Source: Homalodisca vitripennis (taxonomy: Eukaryota > Arthropoda > Insecta > Hemiptera > Cicadellidae). From it: DNA of 64,000 nucleotides. This document shows, piece after piece, positions 11,831-24,642 of the stretch (within the stretch, counting starts at the first letter, position 1; every line of letters begins with the position of its first letter). The position numbers and the translations under genes were made by a program. The stretch is taken from assembly GCF_021130785.1 (NCBI RefSeq), contig NC_060210.1, forward strand, positions 182,930,001 to 182,994,000. Direction: 5' to 3'. The notes below the pieces were generated by a model. It searched no databases, was not told the origin of the DNA, and saw only the letters and a list, made by a program, of their open reading frames with translations.

Positions 11831-13499
11831 GTACAGGCCATGTATTCTGAGCCAATTTGTGATTGGTTCTACAGATAAAAGCTCTGCACTGGTAATTAGT
11901 TAAACAAAAATTGCTCTAGAGAAGGAGGTCATTTTCCAATGGCAGTAACGTTTCTCAGCATTGTGTCAAATACTGTTTTACAGATAGGTTTTATGATAAC
12001 GCTCACTAGAACTGCGTACCCTGTAAAATAGCTAATTAGAGGTCGGATTTTGATGATATTTCCAGGCTAAAATAAGGGAATCGACAATTCTACTTCAGCT
12101 AATGCCCAAACAAACTTAACCTTTAAAACTTGTCAAGGTCACTGGAAAGTAGGCTAGTATGATATTTTGAAGTAAGACTAGATAGTAGAATATGTAAACA
12201 TTTTCAGATAACATTTGGTGATTTTGCACCCCTAACACGTTCTTGTTGTCTTTTAGAATTAAAAACATAACAAAACACATAAATTACTTAAATTTACTTA
12301 CTTCTATGTGCACTAATTGTGTAAATTATCTATATTTAATAATAAAAATACAACTGCAGATTTTAAAAATCGAATGTTAGAAGAAAATTGCGTTATGTGG
12401 TTTCTTTTTCATAAATAACTATGTCGGGTAGAGCAATATAAATTTACTGATTGGGTATGTTTGTAAATTCGGTTTGTTCGAAGGGGTTATAAAAAATGAT
12501 CGTGTCTCATATTCCTAACTTCAAACCTCTAAACCCTACATTACATTTGATTTAGAGCTTCCTTTATGGCGTCATTCTGTCCCACATTTGCTGTTCATTT
12601 ATTGTCAATAAATTTGATGTTCAATTTAACTGTTGTTCAATATATTGTGGCACTAGCATACTACACACTATTGGGGTTATAGAAATACTAATTTATAGAT
12701 GAAACGTCATAAATAAATTAAGAATAATACTCTTAAATTAAAGGGTTGTATAAGAAATATGTTTTTAAATTTAATTTTTCTGCTGAGCGATACCAAAGCC
12801 TGCTACGTAAGAAGTTGGAAAAATCATATCTGTCTGTCGGTATATCCACACAATACTATCTTGAGACATCTCGCCTATAGGCTTAAACAATTGCATGAAG
12901 CTTTAGTTCTATGTGAAAAACGTTCAATTCGATGGGAGTGCATGTCACTCCGTGAGATTGGTTGAACGTTATTAATTCTTTTTACATTGGTTTTGTAACC
13001 ACAATACCAATTAAGAAGTTCCACACCAAATGAATTTGTTAACCGACAGCACAACCTTAAAACATTTCAACACTAGGCGTAGCAGCACATGCCTCATAAC
13101 TACTCATAAGTTATCTCGAGAGAGATTTGTCTGGGATCATAAATTTTTTTTGTCTGCCAGGGAGACATACCTGTCGAAAGATAGTTCGAAATTTGCTACT
13201 GTTTTCGCGACATTATACACGTGATAAACTCTGCATAGTAAAAAATCTTCATTTATTCCATTTATTTTATTATTAAATTCCGCTTCGAGTAACCCAAATT
13301 CTAACGTTTACGAAAGGATAGGTTGTACCATTTTCGACTTTCGCCTGTTCAAATTACAATATAAATGTTATAAAATGGTGTTTTGTTTGAGAATAAAAGT
13401 GACTCGCAGGAATATAATGTTTTATCAATAATAGTAATCGTTTGAATAGAAAATTAATACAGTGAGACACACATGAAACTGAAAATTCGTTGAAAACGA
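11831..13499. other. Unassigned; contains a two-part stem-loop at 12,921-12,968
   Basis: No gene or element is recognised. At 12,921-12,968 there is an inverted pair CGTTCAA/TTGAACG enclosing a second pair GGAGTG/CACTCC with a five-base loop, which would fold as a stem-loop of 7 and 6 bp with an internal bulge. No tRNA, terminator or processed RNA signature accompanies it. Confidence 0.4.
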
Positions 13500-14110
13500 T
13501 ATAAATTTTGCTGAAAACCCAAAATACTATTGCTTAAGGATCACAAAATCCGTTAAGTATTTAATCCATTTAAAACAACACGATACCTTGCGATGATCGT
13601 GTAATATAACAACGGGGTTGTCATGCAATCTGAGTAGTGGACACGTTATAATGCTGTCGTTGTTAGCCTTTTATATGGAATAAACGTTGAAGCGCCAGTT
13701 CAGTTCCAGTTGTGTGGGAATTGCACAACTGAATGTGGATCGATAGGGGTCTATTAATAAACGTAAAAATTCTACTCTATTTAATTGAAGCCTTTTGTCA
13801 TTACAGCTTCATTAGCTCTAATGTGCTTGATTATAAATTAGTTAATTAAATTTGCTTATTGGAATTTATAAGTGTCTAGAAACTTCTGAAAATGTTGCAC
13901 TTTGCAAAATAATCCTGAAACATAATTATAACAAATAGTGATACAAGTTGAAATTACTGTTTCTGTAAAATCATATATACATTTTATCTAGTGCAAGGGT
14001 CTTTAACTTATAAACTCTCTGAATATTGACAAGCTCATGACAACTTCTCTTTATTTTCATCTTGAACTCAACTGTAAAGTGTAAGATGATATGAATCACT
14101 GTATCGTGTG
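13500..14110 (+). repeat. Segmental duplication, copy B (short)
   Basis: Collinear with 17,690-18,230 and, from about 13,760, with the left edge of the window. Landmarks are AAGGATCACAAAATC at 13,537 (again at 17,727), GTTGTTAGCCTTTTA at 13,659 (GTTTGTTAGCCTTTAC at 17,880), and the ATTACAGCTTCATTA segment at 13,799 (again at 18,027 and at 41). The copy fades after about 14,110, so it is truncated or more decayed than copies A and C. Confidence 0.75.
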
Positions 14111-14569
14111 TTGCAAATAAACACAAAACCTATCCGAATAGTATTTACTTGAACAGAATCCACAGAAAGGAAAATTCGAGCGATCATGTAACTTATGTTT
14201 TACACTATAATTATTGTATTTAAAGTGATCTTCATAAGTGATAAATCTAACTATGCGGATGAAATCCGATAACGACTTTTTATTATAAGTAATAAGTACA
14301 TTCCCTCAGAATTTACACTAAATGTCCTAATCGCGAATGCTTAATAATATCAAATTCCTTATGCAGCTCTTAAAGATTAATAATTAAGGATACTATGCAA
14401 CATGTCTGATTCTCATAATATATAATTAAGATTGTTTCAATATTTATTAAATCAACATATTTCTCGTTGCCATAATGCTTACATAAAAGACCAGTCTAAT
14501 TAAGTTTTCTAACACTGAGTTAAATCCCAGAGAGTCACATACATCATCATCGAACTCGGAGTGTTTATA

Positions 14570-14712
14570 TAGAAATGAATCTTCATACAACATTTAAAGT
14601 CTATAGGTTAGTTAGTTCTCGAGAAATCGAGCAGACAGACATACAGACAAAATTTTAATATTTTTTAACCCCTTGAGTCAAAACCATTTTGTTAACGCTC
14701 AGCCAATTATTG
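14570..14712 (+). repeat. Dispersed repeat family X, copy 1
   Basis: Recognised by a shared core: GAAATGAATCTTCATAC, then TTCTCGAGAAATCGAGCAG, a GACAGACATACAGACA tract, then TTAACGCTCAGCCAATT. Further copies are at 14,905-15,055, 29,865-30,005, 45,600-45,745 and 47,930-48,055, with a decayed pair at about 475-545 and 18,470-18,555. All are in the same orientation. The family identity is unknown to me; it has the look of a short non-autonomous element. Confidence 0.7.
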
Positions 14713-14789
14713 TACACATAGCCTTAAGTCACTCAGTACTTAATTATTGGTTTATCTTGTGGTAAGAGTATCTCTAATTGTTTAAAGAT

Positions 14790-15055
14790 TGTTTTATTCC
14801 TGTTTCATTCCTCGTCGCCATCATAGTAACCCATAAGGCTAATGCAATAATGTTCCCTAATGTTTAGCCAAATTCCATGCACCGAGTAGAGGTTGCGTGT
14901 ATAGAAATGAGTCCTTATACAAAATTTCAATTCAATAGGTCAGATAGTTCTTGAAATATCGTGCAGGCACATAGACAAACGTACAGACAGAAATACAAAT
15001 TTCCCCGCCCTTCGTGTTCAAACCCCTTTGCCAAAGCTGAGCCAGTAATACTTAT
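14790..15055 (+). repeat. Dispersed repeat family X, copy 2
   Basis: Same core as copy 1, starting earlier: CCATCATAGTAACCCATAAGG, then CCAAATTCCATGCACCGA, GAAATGAGTCCTTATAC, a short ACGTACAGACAG tract and GCTGAGCCAGTAAT at the end. It lies about 300 bp downstream of copy 1 in tandem, suggesting a local duplication of the element. Confidence 0.65.
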
Positions 15056-16509
15056 GCAAATCAATCATAACTATGTTTAAATTGTATTACCCAATACAAA
15101 TTTGTGCTAACTCAATTACATCCGCCATTGCTTCTGCTACAGAACACATCAGAACACCGCACATCTTATCATGCTGTAACAAAGTTGTGTACAACAAAGG
15201 GTTCCGCTGCAGTCAACGCCTCATGTTGGAGTGATGCATCTTTTAGAAGAAATATTCTCCTATACCAGTGACGAAGTAACACTTCTTCGTAACATAAATC
15301 ACCCTATGCTGTATAAAGTACGAAAACCACAACGTCTCAAACATATGATTCGTGAATAGTAACGTTTGTTTTTGTCAGTAAAAAATTCTGACCCAAGAAA
15401 TCCTCTTTCTTGCCTCTTGTTATTGAGCACTGATGTAACGGTTACTACTGAATCCTAACACATTTTCCTGTAACAAACAAGCGCCGACGAAAATAAAAGC
15501 ATGAAGGGACATTTAGTCTACAGATACGCTCACCGCCCCAACAGCTGTACATATACATAACGATCAAGTTATAGTAATTTAGTCAAAGTTAAGATAATTT
15601 ATACAGAGGAAGTGCAAATTTTAAAGTTCTTTTTGAGTTTTGTTATTAAATATATACTTCTTAGATCCCAACATGATATTATTGAACACGTCTGTGTAAC
15701 GTCATTTTATGGAAGGTCGCTTGGCAAAAAAAGCGCGCAGAATCGTAGCAATATCTGAACCAGTCTGATAAAAAGTAATAATTTTGAAATTTATTTATTT
15801 CAAAAGTAATTTCTAAATAACTATCCGATGGATGGTCCTTGTGTAGTATCAAATAATAATAAAAAAACTAGAAATCACTATGTCAATAAAACACGTAAAT
15901 ATATTCACTTCATGTCTACATACAGGTATTTATGGCCATTTTGGTATTACTGCTCAGCAGAGTAAACTTTTAAAATAGAGTCAGTCCCTACAAATACTTT
16001 TTCGGGAGAAGGGAAATTTACCAGCATATCAGAAAAATAATTTGAAGCTCTGTTAACGGTAAATAAACAAATGCCACTATGCACTCACATGGAGGTACAT
16101 AATATCAAATAAAACAAAAGAAAGAAATAAGTTTGTGTAATAGGTTCATTATTTTACATTTAACCTCTTAACCAGACTTACACCAATTGTTGCTAGTTAA
16201 CCTTACAAAGAAAGAGAGTGTTGGTAATGTTTATAACATAATAACATAACATATAAAGCGAAATTAATTACAAACAGCAAAAAGATACCGGTTTCTTTCT
16301 AAAAACTGTAAGTTTTAAAGTACTCGGATGCTTGTAATTAGGTTAAGACCAAATTTGTACAGGTTTTCATAACATAACATAACGTACATATCTCAAAATT
16401 GGAATATTATATATGAACATTACGTTTTTATTTTATCTACTTGAAGAAGGTAATATGGATTTTCAACGCATATAATTTAACTCGATGTTATTAATGAAGG
16501 CTGTGCAGT
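15056..16509. other. No recognisable gene or element
   Basis: Unassigned AT-rich DNA with slightly higher complexity at 15,110-15,560. No reading frame above 60 codons and no repeat partner was noticed in the window. Confidence 0.6.
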
Positions 16510-17460
16510 AAGGTTTCGTGAACTCAAAAAACATCATAACTATTATTATGACATCAAAACAGAAGTTACAAGACGTGTTACCTGTAAAGGAACCCATTCA
16601 AAATTAACACTTCATCAAACCTATAGCACAACAAAGGCACACGTGTATACGTACATTACTCAGCGCTGAAACAGGGAAACCCTTACTTTAATTACTTGTC
16701 AAACTCAAGTCTTATACTCTAATCATACGTTAGATCTTATCTTGCAGCTAAACTGTCATTTTAGGTCACGTCATGAGAGGCAGTTACTGTGAATTTTATT
16801 ATGTAGCAATTCAAATCACTGTTTAAAGAGGTAACGCTCTTATATTATATAATTCATCTTAACAATGCACCAATTCATAAAACTACAAATAGCATAATTA
16901 TTCCTCTTGAATACATAACAATTTACCAATTATTAAGTATATTCTCGTTTTACTAGCCAATATCTTGGCGGACGCTAATGATTTCAACCGAAGCATCATC
17001 CCCTGGTCAGTCGGGCGGTTTGCGCGAATAGACGAGCAGACGCCGGCCGCAGTGAAAACTAAAATACCTATTCAATTAAAAGTCTTAGACGATTAATTGT
17101 GTTAAATAGTAGTTTACAAAATTACACGTCCAGGATAATGACTTTAAGGACGAGACAAATTGAAAATTTCTTGAGGCGTTCGGTTATTAATGAAGACTGA
17201 AATTAAATAAAAGATGTCTAAATTAATTCTAAAAGTACTATCTAAAATTATTAAATTTGTAACAATATTGTATACAAATTCGGTATAAACCCTATTACAA
17301 GCTGCCAAATACTTTCAAAATTGCAGTTTGTTCAAAACAAACGTCAAAACCGATACCTTTTCCTGGTTGTAGTTATGTTTACCCTGTATGTCTAAGCAAT
17401 GAAATAAAAGAGCTTAATTTTAATGAAATTTAAGTTATTTTAAATCTAATTAATAGTTCG
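16510..17460 (+). repeat. Segmental duplication block, partner at 28,550-29,430
   Basis: Collinear with 28,550-29,430 in direct orientation. Landmarks are GACGTGTTACCT followed by TAAAGGAA, GCTGAAACAGG, AAACCCTT and TCAAACTC within 16,570-16,720 (28,575-28,720), and a GC-richer stretch at 16,960-17,060 (GGCGGTTTGCGCG) matching 29,035-29,080 (GCCGGTTTGCGTG). A weaker match continues through GATACCTTTTCCTG/GTACGTGTTTCCTG. The 16,960-17,060 stretch is unusually rich in CpG for this window. Confidence 0.75.
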
Positions 17461-17689
17461 TGGTTAAAATGTAAACTCGGATATCTTCAGTTTTTCTTTG
17501 GAGAGTTGTCTACCGTGTCTTTCAAGTGCAAAATAATTTTATCATTAACCAGAATCAGACGTAATACATACTAATTGTTGCCAACAGAGGATTGAAAAGA
17601 ACAACGAGCTTGATATTATTAGTATTTAAAAATGTAATAATTCATATTAATAATTTTCAAGAGTAAAAAATATAGTCACACAGCAGATA

Positions 17690-20600
17690 TTTTAACTTTC
17701 AGTAACAAATTGCAAAATTGCACTCAAGGATCACAAAATCTGTCAAAGAATGGCTAATTTTAGTAGAAATTCGGATGTTTAATTCATTGAAAACAATACG
17801 AGACCTTTAAACATGAGCATGTTGAGTAATATAGTGTAGGGGTTGGCATGAAATCTCATCGGACAGGTTGGTAATGCTGTGTTTGTTAGCCTTTACGTAT
17901 TATATCAAACAAACACATTGACATTCCCATTTGTGATAAATATGCATTACTGAATGTTGATTGAATGTACTTTTATGCGGGACTGTTATTAAATACAAAC
18001 TGTACTCTATTCAAGCGGACCCTCATTACAGCTTCATTAATGATTCATTAACTGTAAGTATGCTATAATCATAATCACTTATTTTCTTTTGTTTGTAAAA
18101 CTGTTTGTGTACGGAAACTCCTTGAAATGTTCTAAAGTAATGATTTGCAATATAACGTTTGTAATTAAGTAGAATTCCTTATAACCACTTTAATGAAACA
18201 AAAAAGTGTCATACACATTCTTTTCTTCTTTACACATCGTTATTCTCTCGAGTAACCTTTCAACAAAATGCAATATTTGGAGATCATTTTGTTGTATAAT
18301 TTTACGATAAGAAATACCCGTAACTAATTAGGCAACCCATACATAAATTTAAACGTTGTATAGAATTTTAACTGATAATTGATTTAAATATTGAATAGAT
18401 AATTATCACTTCTCTTTATTTTTTGAACAAAAATATTACATAATGTTTTCTCACCGCTTTGGGTTTTACACACTGACAGACATACAGGAAATAAATCTTG
18501 GCAGCTGGTAGAGTAATAGGCTTCATTAACGCTGAGATTCATTACTTTATTATTAAATTCAGTAAAATTTGATACAAACCCGTGTTTCCATTTTTGTAAA
18601 TAACAATCAGTTAGAACCTTTGGAGTTATCGCGGTGACATGTTTGCTGCTAAACTGAAGTATGTCTCCACAATAGACTACATTTATCTTATACTTAACAA
18701 ATATAAAGATTACGAAGATGAAAACCATTACGAGAGTAAATATCGTGATGTGCACAATAATTTAAAACCGTTTTTTTCCGTTTTTTCCTTCGATGAATCT
18801 TTTTAATGACAACTGTAAGAATTAAAAAAACCCAAATGTATCGAAAATCTGTAAATAAACAAGTTGTTTTAGTGGTATGTTGTTGAAATGTTCACATACG
18901 TTTTGTACGAGTACTCATATTATATTTATTTCATTTTTTATGATATGTTATGTACGGTCACTCCTGCCCATTTTTGAATATATCTAAAACATTTTTACAC
19001 ATACATATATAAATTACCATATAAGTAACATTTATATATAGGAACGAGTTAGTTATTTACATTTACCATTTTTTAATATAATATACTCGCTTAAAACTTT
19101 TTGAAAATGAGTGGTTTTTGACATTGAGGGATCTAAATTAGTAAAACTAGGCTAATTAAAAACTGGCATGGGTTCTGCAATATCGATGAAAATTATGTCA
19201 AAAGTGACATTTTGACACGATTTACCTAAAAAAAATACTTAAATTAATTTGTCAATCGAGCGTTATTATGAATAGTTTATATAACTGCGTGTGTTGTGAT
19301 AGGAATCAACGATGTTAATAGGCCTACTCAACGCACATTATTTATAATAAAAAAAACATATATTCCTATAACAATTAATGCATATGTTTAGAAATTTAAG
19401 TACAATATTATAAATTTACATAATCTAATAATTCTTAAACAAATATATAAAAGAGCAAAATGCTCTCGTAAAGATTATCAAAATTTACGTCATGAATATG
19501 CGTAAGTGGTGATTAAAAAAAGATTACGCAAAATTTCTGAAAGATTTGTTCACCAAACAAAGTGAAGTGAAAGACCAGAGGCGTAGGTGAAATCTGATTA
19601 TCTCTGTTTATTTGACACAGCACCAGGGGTGATTATCACGGCTTTATTGAAGTTTAACAAAAAATTTGTTTATTAAGTGCTGCTAAAGTCTTGTTTTCAT
19701 AGAGAAGAACCTGTAAAGAATGATGCAATGGAATGCATTACAAAGGAAATAAATTATTCTGAGGTCTAAAAAATAAAAATAAAAATAAATGTTATTTTTT
19801 CTTTTGTTCAATGAATTTTTAAAAAGGTTTTAATTTTCATTTTGAAGAACACTTAATATTAAATATTCATAAATATGCTCTACGTCCTTTTGTAGTACTA
19901 AAGCAACTTTTGTCTTGGTAAATAACTAAAATATCTGAAACGATATTGTATTACAAATAAAATAAACAACAAAAACAAATTAAAAAATTCTACTCTAAGA
20001 GTCTAATGATAAGAAATTAGCGGCATGCGCTGTTTATTTTTATTTACTGCAGTAATTTAAAGAATTATAATATTTTAGTTTCAGTTATTCGCCTAAAACA
20101 ATTTGTCCTACTAGAGAACAAGTATGTGATAAATGAGAAGTACAATCTGCAACATAAAATTGGATAGGATTAAACTTTATGTTTATACTAGGTTGTACAT
20201 TTCATAAATTTAATGGATTGAGAGGGAGTTAATATTAATACATCTCAAGAACAGTTCAAGCTAATATTAAAGTCAAAATTTGCTTTTATCTTGTAAGAAG
20301 TAAGAAACACGTAAAGTACAATAACGGTTAATACTGAAAGAGAAGGTGGAACCAACACGGCAACTAGACTAATATAACACAACAGAGGGCAGTGTTGTCT
20401 GTCGCACAGTTTGGGGTTGACGAGGGTCTTTTCAGCACTTAACGAATTACTCTATTGTAGCACCATCACAATGCCTCTGTAGTTTCTCATTAGTTCCTAG
20501 TTCAGTCCAGGCAGACCTACCACTTTCCTCATAAGCAAATTCAAAGACAACATGTTAAATAATTGTACGATACGTCATTGTGAGTCTGTTCTAGTATTAG

Positions 20601-21130
20601 CTAATTGGAGGTAAACATCTAGTTCTGTTACTAATACTAATAAACGTCTTATCATCGTACAGTATAACCTTTCATAATTCCTACCTACAAAAATCCAAAA
20701 TTGTATAAGAATTAAAAACATATCTGACATAAATTATATTTCAAACGTTATTTTCATTAAGGTGGAAAGTTCTTCCTATAGCTTACAGCATACTTGGATA
20801 TAATTCTTTTTTATTGATCGTTATTTAGTTGATAATTATTTTTATTATCCTAAACATCTTGGTATTTTCTATTTTTATTCCACCATATAATTATTTTATT
20901 TACTATTAGGTACAAAAGACAAGTTAAAACTTCAGCCACCGTGGCCTTCTATGGAAGTTTATGTTAATACCATTTTGCTTACGCTATTCAGGAAATGAAA
21001 CACTTCAAGTCACGTATTTCCCAGTTATGAAATTTTACAAGAGATGTGTTCCGACCAGGTAAACATTAATTGGTGAGTTAACGTGATTTTGCAACCAATT
21101 CAAACGTATCAGGAGTATTAAATTGCCGAC
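17690..21130 (+). repeat. Segmental duplication, copy C
   Basis: The longest copy of the direct duplication. Its first 300 bp match 13,500-13,760, and the rest matches 1-3,750 block by block. The best conserved part is near 19,545-19,655 (with AGGTGAA, CTGATTATCTCTGTTTATTTG and ATCACGGCTT) and near 20,380-20,560 (with AACACAACAGAGG, TGTCGCACAGT and ACTCTATTGTAG). A 123-codon minus-strand frame at 18,384-18,755 lies inside it, but the equivalent DNA in copy A (about 440-755) carries stops in the matching frame, and part of the frame is made of dispersed repeat X. I therefore do not call it a gene. Confidence 0.75.
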
Positions 21131-22229
21131 AACTCAGGAGGAAACGCTCTAAGAGAAATAATGCAAGGGCTGATTAATATGCATATCGGAGGAATTTCAA
21201 TAATTCAATGATTTTGAAATAAACTTTCACAGATAAAACCCGATATTTTCCTCTTTTAATCATTGGTAAAAAAGCAACGTCGACATTGTAAGTAACCGAA
21301 TAGTCTATTACAGTTCTATAATTTATAGTCATTAATAATTTTACAGGTGAAACTATTGTCAACATAAATTAAATTACTTTAAATTTCTTTATAAAATAAG
21401 CATTCTAATATTTATGTCATGAAAAATAAGAAACATCCGTTTGGTAAAAACTAAAAAATTAGATCCTTTTGAAAAGTTTATGTTTCCTTGGAAAAATGTA
21501 ACTAACTGCATCTCTTCAGCTATCAAAGGATTCGTCATTCACTACCAATCAATAAAAAACACAAATTTGAAAAATAAATTTATATTTCCTAGTGGAAGTT
21601 TAACGTACTAAGGCGTTTATGCTTCATAACAAAAATATTTGTACACAAAGAAATTAATTATGTACATAGCATAATTTGCATATGAAAAATAATATTTAAA
21701 CTGATGAAATGGCTATTTACGAACGTTTCATAAAAATCAGTGTAGTTCGTTATACTGCAATACTAAATGCATTATAATAAAATGTACTAAAAGTAGCTGT
21801 CAGCTACATTTTAATAACTTCATAGCTTCATAGCCTTCATAGCTCGAGGGGGTTGGATAAATAATTGGACCATCAATCCTTTTTGTAACAGTCCAATTAC
21901 AAAGTTGTGCGTCAATAACTTACTGAGGCTGAGATTTATTTGAAATAATTCAAAATAGAGGATATTCGGAGCTTTATCAACATTGACATTTGAACTAATA
22001 CATTTTTTGGATAGGTTCGTGTTGTTTACGATAGAGTATGGCCTACATATTTATGAATATAAAAGTGTATTCAATACAAGCAATGTATAACTGTATATAC
22101 AGTTATATAAATAAAACATAGTTTTAATAAATATTGAGGGTTTCCACAAAACAATTAAATGCAACCTCTGTATGTTGTTAATAGTTTGTTTATTACCAAT
22201 TTTGTAAAAAGTCATTTTATGATATTATA
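21131..22229. other. Unassigned; contains a perfect 22 bp palindrome
   Basis: No gene is recognised. A perfect palindrome of 22 bp (half-site TATAACTGTAT) occupies 22,086-22,107. A short imperfect repeat of TTCATAGC occurs at about 21,820-21,845. The last bases before 22,230 are the TA target site of the mariner-type insertion. Confidence 0.55.
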
Positions 22230-22764
22230 CAGGGTGATTCATGAAGTTCTCCCCCCACTTCTACACCACATTTTACTAGTAAAAATAATGAAAAAATGTT
22301 ATATAAACATAGGTCCGAAAACGCTTCATTAGCGAGTTACAGCTAGCGAAAGATTTCGCCTGAATTCCTGGGTAAAGAATAAAATAAAGCCATACTGAAC
22401 TTTTGGAAAGGTTAATTAAGTAAGAAATATCGTGGATTCTTATGTATTTTTACCTGATAAAGCTAATAAAATAGGTTTCAGAACTGTACCTGTAGTAGTT
22501 TTTGAGGGATTCAGGGTTAAATGCAAAAAATTGGGGCACAAAACAATGTTTTTTTAAGTTTGATGTACAATAACTTTGTTAAATTGGTAATAAATACATA
22601 AAATCAACAAACATTAATTGTAGAGAATTTAATTCTGAGAACATTGATATAATCAAAGTCTAAAATAAAACAGAAATAAGTACCAACAAATCGATTTTAT
22701 TCAGTATAATACATTACTAGTTTTAAGCAAAATTAATCAGGTTGGGCCAACCGTACGCACCTTT

Positions 22765-23819
22765 TTATAATAGATGTTCGAAAATGGGGCCATCATTATC
22801 AATACATTTTGCAGCACGTTTGTGTATTGCTTTTGTTGCGTTTCTTAATTTTTAGGACTTCCCTGTATCTGCACAGCCGAATCCATAATACGGGCAATTA
22901 ACTCATCACGAGAATTCACTTTTGTCTTGTATACAATGTCTTTCATCCATCCCCAGATGCAATAATCCAATGGAGATAGATCTGGTGATCTTGGTGGCCA
23001 AGGGTGAGGCCCTCCACGACCAATCCAGTGTCCAGGAAATTGATGATTTAAGTAAGCAGAAACGGCACGTGAAAATTGGGGAGGTGCTCCGTCATGCTGG
23101 AAGTACAAATTTTGTCTGAGATGTAAAGGAACATTCTCTAACAGCTGCGGCAACTCTTCTTGAAGGAAATGCAAATAGAACTCAGCATTTAGGCGTCCAG
23201 GTAATATGAAAGGTCCAATCAGCCGATTGTGCAAAAGGCCATACCAGACATTGACGCTAAATCGGTGTTGAAAGTTCTGTTCCACTACCTCATGTGGATT
23301 TTCTTCTGCCCATGAGTGTTCATTGTGCAAGTTATTGACACCATCCCGAGTGAATTTTGCCTCATCCGTAAACAAAATACGCTTGTAGAGTTGATTATTA
23401 ATATTCAAAAAGTTGCAAAACTCCAAGCGAAGCGGACCATCCCCTAGCTGTAGATGTTGAACCTTTTGTTTATGAAACGGATAAAATTTGTTTCGATTAA
23501 GTGACCTCCACAGCGTTGACTGCGTAACTCCTATCCGCCTAGAAATACGTCGTGTACTTACACCTGGACTGCGATGAACAGCATTAATAACAATATCATC
23601 ATCAAGTTGGACAGCTCGTTCATAATTGGTTCTAGTACTTGGTAGTGATCCTGTTTCCCGAAGAGTACGAAAAGTTCCTGAAATTGTTTTGGTATCTGGA
23701 ATCCTACTATTAGGGTAACGTAGTTCATATTCTTCTACAGCAGCCCTAGCATTACCATTACAGTAACCCAAAATAAAAACCATATCAGCGTATTCCTCTG
23801 ATGTAAATAGGTAAGGCAT
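22765..23819 (-). pseudogene. DD41D mariner-superfamily transposase, frameshifted near the C-terminus
   Basis: Transposase of the IS630/Tc1/mariner superfamily, which cuts and rejoins element ends at TA sites. The open frame runs for 324 residues from MPYLFTSEEY at 23,819. Residues 1-60 form an N-terminal helical DNA-binding region of the type seen in many insect transposases. A second helix-turn-helix lies at about 85-110 (STRRISRRIGVTQSTLWRSL). The catalytic triad is D152 (LFTDEAKF), D243 (FQHDGAPPQ) and D285 (SPDLSPLDYCIW). There are 41 residues between the last two aspartates, the DD41D spacing known from rosa-like elements. Against the right-arm copy, one base is missing just after the SP codons (near 22,852), so the frame ends SPKN. 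The normal C-terminus, still readable downstream to 22,765, is lost. The catalytic residues are intact, so residual activity cannot be excluded, but the truncated product is probably not autonomous. Confidence 0.93.
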
Positions 23820-24246
23820 TTTTTCGCTGAATAAACAATCGAATTATAACTCACAGAGAAATTGCATTTAATAACACGATTCACAGAACCCGATCACCTG
23901 CTGTAGCTTGCAAAACATCACTAATCCACAGTTCTAACGTAACAGTACAGAATACCATTGTTGATCATCTGCTATTCGTGCGTTACCAACTTAGAAATGA
24001 ATAAAACAAAAAACTGCATTTCGATGATTAGTAAACAATAAATGGGAAAATGTTTGCTTCATTTATTTTCGAACATTTGATGTAAATTTTTATAAAAAAA
24101 AATACAATTTAATAAAACATGATATTTTTATTTACAAACAAATTTATTTAACAGTTAATCTTGTTTTCTCAATTTATCTCATCATTAAGGAACAAACATT
24201 TTGTTTTTGTTTTATTTTAACTAAATACGTACGGTATTTCTTTACA
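23820..24246. other. 5' flank of the transposase gene and inner junction of the fold-back element
   Basis: Non-coding spacer between the start codon of the main transposase copy and the inverted fragment. I looked for an internal copy of the terminal sequence CAGGGTGATTCATG in either orientation and saw none. The original 5' end of the element is therefore either deleted or too decayed to recognise. Confidence 0.7.
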
Positions 24247-24642
24247 GCAGAGTCGCCGCAGCTGTTAGAGAATGTTCCTTTACATCTCAGACAAAATTTG
24301 TACTTCCAGCATGACGGAGCACCTCCCCAATTTTCACGTGCCGTTTCTGCTTACTTAAATCATCAATTTCCTGGACACTGGATTGGTCGTGGAGGGCCTC
24401 ACCCTTGGCCACCAAGATCACCAGATCTATCTCCATTGGATTATTGCATCTGGGGATGGATGAAAGACATTGTATACAAGACAAAAGTGAATTCTCGTGA
24501 TGAGTTAATTGCCCGTATTATGGATTCGGCTGTGCAGATACAGGGAAGTCCTGAAAAATTAAGAAACGCAACAAAAGCAATACACAAACGTGCTGCAAAA
24601 TGTATTGATAATGATGGCCCCATTTTCGAACATCTATTATAA
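24247..24642 (+). pseudogene. 5'-truncated transposase fragment in the inverted right arm
   Basis: The last 131 codons of the same DD41D transposase, on the opposite strand to the main copy. The homologous frame opens at 24,247 (AESPQLLEN, against EELPQLLEN in the left copy) and ends at the natural stop. It contains the second and third catalytic aspartates (HDGAPPQ and SPDLSPLDY) but not the first. It keeps the intact C-terminus (SPEKLRNATK to EHLL) that the left copy has lost by frameshift, so the two arms preserve complementary information. The junction upstream reads TATTTCTTTACAG|CAG, which happens to resemble a splice acceptor. Whether the homology stops exactly here or fades out over the preceding 10-15 bases is unclear. 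Confidence 0.92.

Noticed and set aside
18384..18755. 123-codon minus-strand ORF with a hydrophobic N-terminus, resembling a small membrane or secreted protein
   Set aside because: The homologous segment of duplication copy A (about 440-755) has stops and indels in the matching frame, and part of the ORF is made from dispersed repeat X.
22922..23119. 65-codon plus-strand ORF inside the transposon, repeated on the minus strand at 24,287-24,484
   Set aside because: Antisense shadow of the transposase coding sequence in both arms.
24235..24250. Splice acceptor (TATTTCTTTACAG) at the start of the right-arm transposase fragment
   Set aside because: The other arm has a related but non-consensus sequence here, so this is probably the fading edge of the inverted duplication rather than an intron boundary.
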